From the NCBI RefSeq assembly GCF_000204055.1, contig NW_006768785.1:276403-340402 (forward strand): a stretch of DNA of 64,000 bases, in the 5' to 3' direction. Below, in pieces: positions 58,404 to 64,000 of the stretch (its first letter is position 1; each line of letters begins with the position of its first letter). A program made the translations under genes and the position numbers. Source of the stretch: Melampsora larici-populina 98AG31 (Eukaryota; Basidiomycota; Pucciniomycetes; Pucciniales; Melampsoraceae). Under the pieces are notes generated by a model. The model was given only the letters and a program-made list of their open reading frames with translations, made no database searches and was not told the origin of the DNA.

Positions 58404-58508
58404 GGGAACTTGACAGTATTTGGCCAAGTGATGCATTTCAACAATCATCTTCACTCACCTCTTGACGCACACCCCTCACATTTACATCAATTTCAATCCA
58501 CTTGATCA

Positions 58509-58740
58509 ATGGCTGTCACATCTGATGACAAAGGAGAAGGCACACACAAAGATCCACTGATTCAGTGGTCTGAATCCCAACTGCAGTGGTTGTTAGAAGA
58601 ATCTATTAGACAAATCAAGCTGATTCATGAAACCAATACTAGTTTTCAAGACAGTTTTGGACTGATGTAGTTGCAAAAATGGCTCAATAATTACAAAGTT
58701 GCTAACTCAAGAAAAAAGCTTGAAAATCAATTTCAAAAGG
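58509..58740 (+). pseudogene. Truncated Myb/SANT-like DNA-binding protein
   Basis: The ATG at 58509 (MAVTSDDKGEG) leads into IQWSESQLQWLLEESI and KVANSRKKLENQFQK, with a TAG between them. The pattern W-x(7)-L ... LKNKF resembles the fungal Myb/SANT-like domain often encoded by Harbinger-type elements or their host derivatives. A GTAAGT donor follows at 58741, but the next exon is absent because an LTR element begins at 58816. One stop plus truncation make it non-functional. Confidence 0.5.
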
Positions 58741-58815
58741 TAAGTTGTATATACAATTTTGTGAACTGTTCTCCAAACAACTCATTTAACATGCTTCTTG
58801 TTCCGCTAGCTCAAG

Positions 58816-59528
58816 TGTCAGCCCTGAGCCCTGATTACACGACCACGGGCTAACAGTTACATATGTAATATTATATTATTGTATAAATCCATAAGTACAT
58901 CTCACGGCTCAGTGTCAAGAGCCACATAAACACATGTACGTAATGTATTAAATACGTAGCAAACCTAACCCAAGCGCCAACCACAAGTGAGACAAGAATC
59001 ACACGCCAACCACAAGTTGACGCTTGACCTGTGAATATATAAACCCCCCTTCTTCCCTTGATTCATCCCCCATCTTTTCACACACCACAACATCAGAATC
59101 ACATTATACTTGAAATCCTATTGAGAGGATCTTTGAGTACGTGATTAGTTGTGTAGTCTAAAAGACCATCTTTGAGCATTACGGGTTCCATTGCTGAACA
59201 CCCTTGGTATTGATTTCTACGAGCACTGGGCCATAAACGTCTCTAGAAATAAACCATAAAGCAGTAAAGCTTCCTCCCTCACCAGGAGTCTAAAGTAGCC
59301 TCAGGATCTTTGGTTTACCAAAGTGTAAAGCCTGCCCCTCGCAGTCTCACGAGGTTTTAGCGTATTTACGCGTAATAGCCCTTTCCTTCCCCTTTATTCC
59401 CTTAAACCCTCTTCTCAGAGGTCAACTAACTGTAGTCTTCACTTGGGTGTACCAATTGAAGACCAGTTTTCCCTTTACCTACGCATTTCTCAGTGAAGAG
59501 TACGCCTAACAGACGCGTACCCCTCACA
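58816..59528 (+). repeat. Probable 5' LTR of a Ty3/Gypsy element
   Basis: Starts TGTCAGCCCTGAGCCCTG, contains a TATA-like TGAATATATAAAC near 59032, and ends CCCCTCACA. ACTTGGGGGCCTC follows, which is a plausible primer-binding region. The 3' LTR is outside the window, so the limits cannot be checked here. Confidence 0.6.
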
Positions 59529-61052
59529 ACTTGGGGGCCTCATCGGTGTTTTTGTTCCTCAATCATCCTAGAAGATAAGCAGTTTTCTCCATTCTCATCA
59601 TTCAAATTTTTTTTTTCTCAATCATACAAAAATCAAATAAACAAAAAATTAGAATTCCTTTTCATACCGTTTTGATTAATATCGGTAGTGCGCATCACCT
59701 TTGAATTAGAGGATTTTTGATTTTATGCATTCAAGATCACAATTGACTCCTCTGTTTTTTTTGTTGAGATCACATTCTCTTTCAACAAAAAGAGGGGCCT
59801 CTTCAGTTTACATTCTTTTCTTGACACCCCAATTTTTTTTTAGTTTAAAATAAAATTTTAAAATATCACTATTAGAAAATTTAATTGAAATAGTAATATC
59901 TGATCTTTTCAAGTTGGCTAAGGAAGCAAGTAAGTTGAAGTTAATACTCCCACGTAGTAGCCAACTGCATACATATAATTTTATATCACAATAAAAGAAG
60001 AGGTGTGTAATCTGAATCTATCACACTAAACATAGTGAAAGAATACGTGCAATTAATTACACGCAACAGTAAAGTACTTGTTGTGTGAATTATACATACA
60101 GAGGTTTTATTTTTGGAGATTCAGCTCTGATACTTAGGCATAAGAGCTTTATAGAATTGTCATACCAATTGACAGGTTCATTTGACCTGTCACATCTTTG
60201 TTAGTCTTATTTCGAACAGGTCCGGGTAGTTTACCTGCGTCGAGGTAAACCCTTTCTCCACTCAAGCATAACACAACCACCCCATCGGTTGATCAACCGA
60301 TACGAAATCACCCTAGTACACCACTCACCAAACCACCGACCATTTTATCTTTTCATTCAAAACTTGGGAAAAGAAATTCAGAGACCAATTTGAGTAAGTC
60401 AACATTAAATTACTGTAGTTTTTCTTTTCTCATTATCCTTTTTTGAGAATCAAAAGACTAATAGCAAGTCCTGTTTGATACCAGTCTTTTGCTTGAAACT
60501 TACTTCGAAGGACTGCTTTAGCTATCAAGAACAATTTTTTTTATCAAGCTTATTGACAGAGGTTCTGTACAAGTCTTTGAGTAAGTTGCCCGTCAACTTA
60601 CTGTACCTTTTTCCTTTCACATTGTTGGAAAAGCAATCCAAACTTATCATTAGACTGATCTCCAGCGTAATTTTCTGAAGTTTAGGGACCATTCGAAAGC
60701 ACCCTATTTTTTGATTAGAGAGTATAAAAAGCCATCGAGTTGGTCGGATTGATCTCTTCAAGCAACTGGATTCATTCACTCGAATCCAGTTATCTGAAGT
60801 TAGAAATCATACTTGTTCAGTATCATTTTTTTTTGTATTCTTGTCTCATTCCAAAATTGATTAGATCATTGATCTAATAAGATCATATTTCTTTTTGTTT
60901 TTTTTTATTTTTTTTTCAGAGATATCCGTGATTAGGGATACAATCAAATTTAAAACCAATCAACAAGTCAGTCACTTGTTCGATCAATTTTTAAATCATA
61001 TCAGTTTTTTTTAAAAAAAAGATTCTAATCAATTTTTTTTTTCTTGTTCTAA

Positions 61053-61358
61053 GTGGCTTCTATAGAAAACCACCATCAAGACTCGTTACAGGAGTTAGTT
61101 GATCGCATCCACGACATCGATTCCGAAGCAGCAAAGTACTCGCCAATTAGTACTGTTCACTCGCCTACTAGTACCCCAGCTATCGAAGCGAACTCGTATT
61201 CGATTGACGGTAGGTCTATAGTATCCGAACCTACGCCATTACCTCGTAGATACAAACCAGAGGACAGCTTCGCACCACCGGCCAGTTACATCGACGCATA
61301 CTTACAAATACCAGCTCACATCGAAATACGAGACCCTAGTAGTGAGTCAAAGCGTTAA
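61053..61358 (+). CDS. Gypsy leader/gag 5' frame, ~101 aa
   Basis: The frame begins after a TTCTAAG at 61052 (possible splice acceptor) with ASIENHHQDSLQELVDRI and ends DPSSESKR, TAA at 61356. There is no ATG near the beginning. Acidic and Pro/Ser-rich. It may be a spliced 5' part of gag; no family recognised. Confidence 0.35.
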   Translation: MASIENHHQDSLQELVDRIHDIDSEAAKYSPISTVHSPTSTPAIEANSYSIDGRSIVSEPTPLPRRYKPEDSFAPPASYIDAYLQIPAHIEIRDPSSESKR

Positions 61359-61409
61359 TTTTTATTTTAGTTTTATTATAAGTTTTTTTTTTTTTAATCC
61401 ATTATTATC

Positions 61410-62121
61410 ATGTCGTCACAACCGATAACTCGTAGTGAATCACAACGACGAGCCCAAACAACCGGACCATCACACGAATCTGCCTATGCTGGTGGATCAA
61501 GAGCCACCGATCGCTCAAGCGAACCAACCGGGACCAGAGGTAGAGGCCAAACGACGACCAGAGGTAAGCCATACAGGCCTCTAACCTCCACTCCCCTTCG
61601 CTCACTTGCTGATATGACTGTTGTAGGTCGAGTACCAGCACCCTCACGTGCTAGTACAGCCCCAAGCGATCCACCCGGACATTGTGTTCCAGTGGAACGC
61701 CTTGCGAGCTCAGTACAAGCGCTGGGAGGGAGCCAGGGCTCTCGGGATCGATCACCCGGACGGCAGATCGATCTGCTCCAGCTCGGTCTTTGAGAGCAGA
61801 AAGGTTTGGAATGTACTGACCAACAAGTACCACTATCACGAGGCCTTGATCACTCAAGAAATAGGCAAGTGGCTCCGAGCGGGTACTCTCAGTTGGCGTC
61901 CACACTGGCTCGACCCAAACAACTTTTGCGAGTTCACTCAACAAGAGAAAGAAGCTCGAGCGAGTCAATTCAACAAGCGCCCTCGATCGCACCACTTCCA
62001 ACGCAACGTGCGTCGCCGATCTCACATATCGGACTCGGACGCGGTAGTGCGAGCTCAAATCGCTATGGGCAAGTTTCTAGCGAAGAGAGACGGACCGAGC
62101 AACCACCATCCTCATCATTAA
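61410..62121 (+). CDS. Gypsy gag 5' frames (overlapping)
   Basis: The ATG at 61410 opens MSSQPITRSESQRRAQ. From about 61627 a second frame reads HPHVLVQPQAIHPDIVFQWN and KRWEGARALGIDHPDG, looks more protein-like, and ends NHHPHH with TAA at 62119. A small intron (GTAAGC at 61564, TGTTGTAG at 61626) may join them. The second frame overlaps the start of the long gag frame in another phase, so a frameshift or further splicing is needed to link them. Confidence 0.4.
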
Positions 62122-64000
62122 ACTCTGATGATGCTCGTCTAGTAAGTCTATTTGTCTCATCTCTTGAGAATAATTTGTTGCAACCATGGACTAATGTGAT
62201 GAATAATTACTTAGACCAGGTAGCAAATAGGATGCAACAAGATGATGAAAGTATCAAGTATTATCAAGATTGTTTTTCTTCTATCAATACTAGTTGTAGA
62301 GAGTTGTATAAGCGAGTAGGACCTGAAATCAAAGATCTCAGAAAAGTTTTAGTTGATCTTTTAGCACATTTAGAAATGCAACACACGTCTTCTGTCCAAG
62401 AAAGTGAGATCAAACACAGTGAGATTTTAGATCTATTGAGACTTCAAAATGTGAGCCTAGACAACCAGTCTATAAGAGAACTTAGTGAAGTATTGAGTAA
62501 TAAGATTGAGAGTAAAATTGATATGAGGCTTGATCAAATATTTGAGACAAAGAAAGGAATCAAGATTCCTGATAATAATGATATTGATCATATTATTGAA
62601 AGGAAACTCAAAGAAAAGCTAGATGCTCAGTTTGATAAGTTTTTTGACCGGATTAGTGAGAAGATGGAATCCGGCATCAGTAACACTGATCTGGTAGAAC
62701 AAAATCTCCAATCAGAGAAAATCTTACACTCCAGATTAGACATTCTGGAACAATATCTGAAGGAGATGAATGAAGACGGGAAGGTTCAGCGGGAAAAAAT
62801 TCTCACTGAAGTTTTAATCATTAAAAACAGTGTCAAGTCAATTTCTAAAGGAGAGAGGTTGATTGTCAACAGTCCCGTAAAAGTAGATTCAGGAAGAACT
62901 AGCCTCCTGAAAAGAGACGTAGAAGGCAATAGTGAACCAGCCGGGATCTCTCAAGAATATAATGTGCAACAAATGCTTAGTGGGATCAAAGAACAGATTT
63001 ACGCACTTGAGCAGAGTAATCACAAACAAAATTTGCCGGCTAAACAAGACAGTGAATCAGCGGAGTATCAAGCCAGCTTGAAGAAAGACCTGCGGAAGGA
63101 ATATCCGCAGCCTAAAGATTGGCCAACATTTGACGGGGAAGGGGAGTACAACCACCAGGAATTCATTGACTGGGTAGATAGAATGTCAAGTAAGCTGCGC
63201 ATGCCCGATGAGCTTATTATTGCAAAATTAGGGATTGTATTCCAAGGAGTAGCCAGACAATGGTTCATAGACTTCTCAAAAGAGGATGATCTACAAACAT
63301 GGGCGGAATGGAAGATTGCCATTCAAGAAAGGTTTGGAAACCAAGCTTGGAAGAACCGTATGCAAAAATTGTATTTATCTGATACATTTGTACTTAGACC
63401 AAATACTGATTGTGTTAAATGGGCAAGTAAGCAGAAACAGAGAGTTCAAGCTTTCCAACCAAATATTACACAAGAAGAGCTTGTTGAGAAAATCACGTGG
63501 CAACTACCGGGCACGATACGTATATGGGTCAGCAGTAAAATGCGTGAGCCGGCAAGATGGACAGACTTCTTGCTGGTTTTTGAAGACATATGTAGGAACA
63601 TGTTAGATAGAAGAAGTAATCAGCAAGCCAACACGCGTAGGACTTTTGTTCCAAGACAAGTTGAACCAGCTGTTGCTTTGGGTAGTAAGGATAGACCTGT
63701 AACAAGTAACACGGAAAGAAAAAATCATAAAGCGTGTCATGGTTGTGGAAGTACAGATCCAACCCATGTATGGAAAACCTGTAAAGGTAAAAGTAAGGCG
63801 GTGAACCAGGTAGAGATTGAAGATACTAATGACCAAGACGTAGAGCCGGTCAGTATGGATTTTGTAGAATATGCAGAATCCGAAGAGGAGGATCTGTTTG
63901 GAGGAAAAGAAGAAACTCCGGTTGACGTCATTGAGAGCAAATTTTGCACGGATGTAGACATTGAGCAGCTTCAGGCAGATGCTGATGTGCCAACACTAGG
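62122..64000 (+). CDS. Ty3/Gypsy gag (open at window end)
   Basis: The frame reads LNSDDARLVSLFVSSLENN from about 62120 and has no stop up to the last base (over 620 codons). The first ATG in frame is near 62198. The first 330 residues are a long coiled coil (e.g. KERKLKEKLDAQFDKFFDR-type heptads). Then the retrotransposon gag core: WPTFDGEGEYNHQEFIDWVD, MPDELIIAKLGIVFQG, ARQWFIDFSKEDD, WAEWKIAIQERFG. A zinc knuckle CHGCGSTDPTHVWKTC (C-x2-C-x6-H-x4-C, two residues longer than canonical) and an acidic tail follow. Gag packages element RNA. Confidence 0.82.

Larger units (their letters stand above)
58816..64000 (+). mobile_element. Ty3/Gypsy-type LTR retrotransposon, cut by window end
   Basis: Order seen: LTR, about 1.5 kb AT-rich leader, two short frames, then a long gag frame still open at the last base. 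Protease, RT and integrase should lie beyond the window. The gag frame has no stop over about 1.9 kb, so this copy may be young. Confidence 0.78.

Noticed and set aside
61651..62058. 135-codon minus-strand frame in the Gypsy element
   Set aside because: Antisense to the more protein-like plus-strand frame (KRWEGARALGIDHPDG); no initiation context.

Overview
The window looks like a piece of a repeat-rich, AT-rich basidiomycete genome, most probably a rust fungus (Pucciniales) or close relative. This is inference from four things: genes cut by many 60-110 nt GT-AG introns, AT-rich intergenic DNA, host genes with fungal orthologues (Rif1, GSK-3, Rrp14/SURF6, a Zn2Cys6 regulator), and a dense mixture of DIRS-like, Ty3/Gypsy and TIR DNA elements. 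I see no rRNA, tRNA, CRISPR array or bacterial-type operon.

Host genes. A 14-exon gene (770-9687, +) encodes a Rif1-like telomere/replication-timing protein; my exon model closes in frame at 2612 aa. A GSK-3 kinase lies at 32828-34671 (-, 7 exons, 392 aa). A small conserved-looking membrane protein ends at 44667 (+). A Zn2Cys6 transcription factor occupies 45578-50796 (-). An Rrp14/SURF6 ribosome-biogenesis protein lies at 54768-56246 (-, 3 exons, 447 aa). A multi-pass membrane protein gene (about 11.46-18.72 kb, +) is split by a 5 kb transposon.

Mobile DNA. (i) 13280-18253 is a 4974 bp Tc1/mariner-type element with TA target duplication and imperfect 80-90 bp TIRs. It holds a DD34E transposase with one nonsense codon and, unusually, a second unrelated multi-exon gene. 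(ii) About 19.8-28.4 kb is a decayed DIRS-like retroelement (gag, RT, RNase H, tyrosine recombinase). Its gag is interrupted by a 4.2 kb insertion (21396-25576) with about 34 bp TIRs that carries intron-containing fragments of VPS52, an unknown gene and ribosomal protein eS8: a gene-capturing (Pack-type) element nested in a retroelement. (iii) 35592-43219 is a 7628 bp element with 270 bp near-identical TIRs and a perfect 9 bp target duplication. It encodes a RecQ-type helicase, a DUF6589-like protein that I suggest is the transposase, and a small third gene. A 79 bp miniature relative with the same termini and a 9 bp near-perfect duplication sits at 58325-58403. This helicase-containing element family is the strongest candidate for an undescribed system here. 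(iv) From 58816 to the window edge runs a Ty3/Gypsy element (5' LTR, leader, gag), cut off before pol. Several MITEs (Tc1-, Fot-, Harbinger- and hAT-like) are scattered between.

Exon boundaries were read by eye from splice signals and reading frame. The Rif1, GSK-3, SURF6 and Tc1-transposase models are frame-consistent throughout; the others are approximate where stated.
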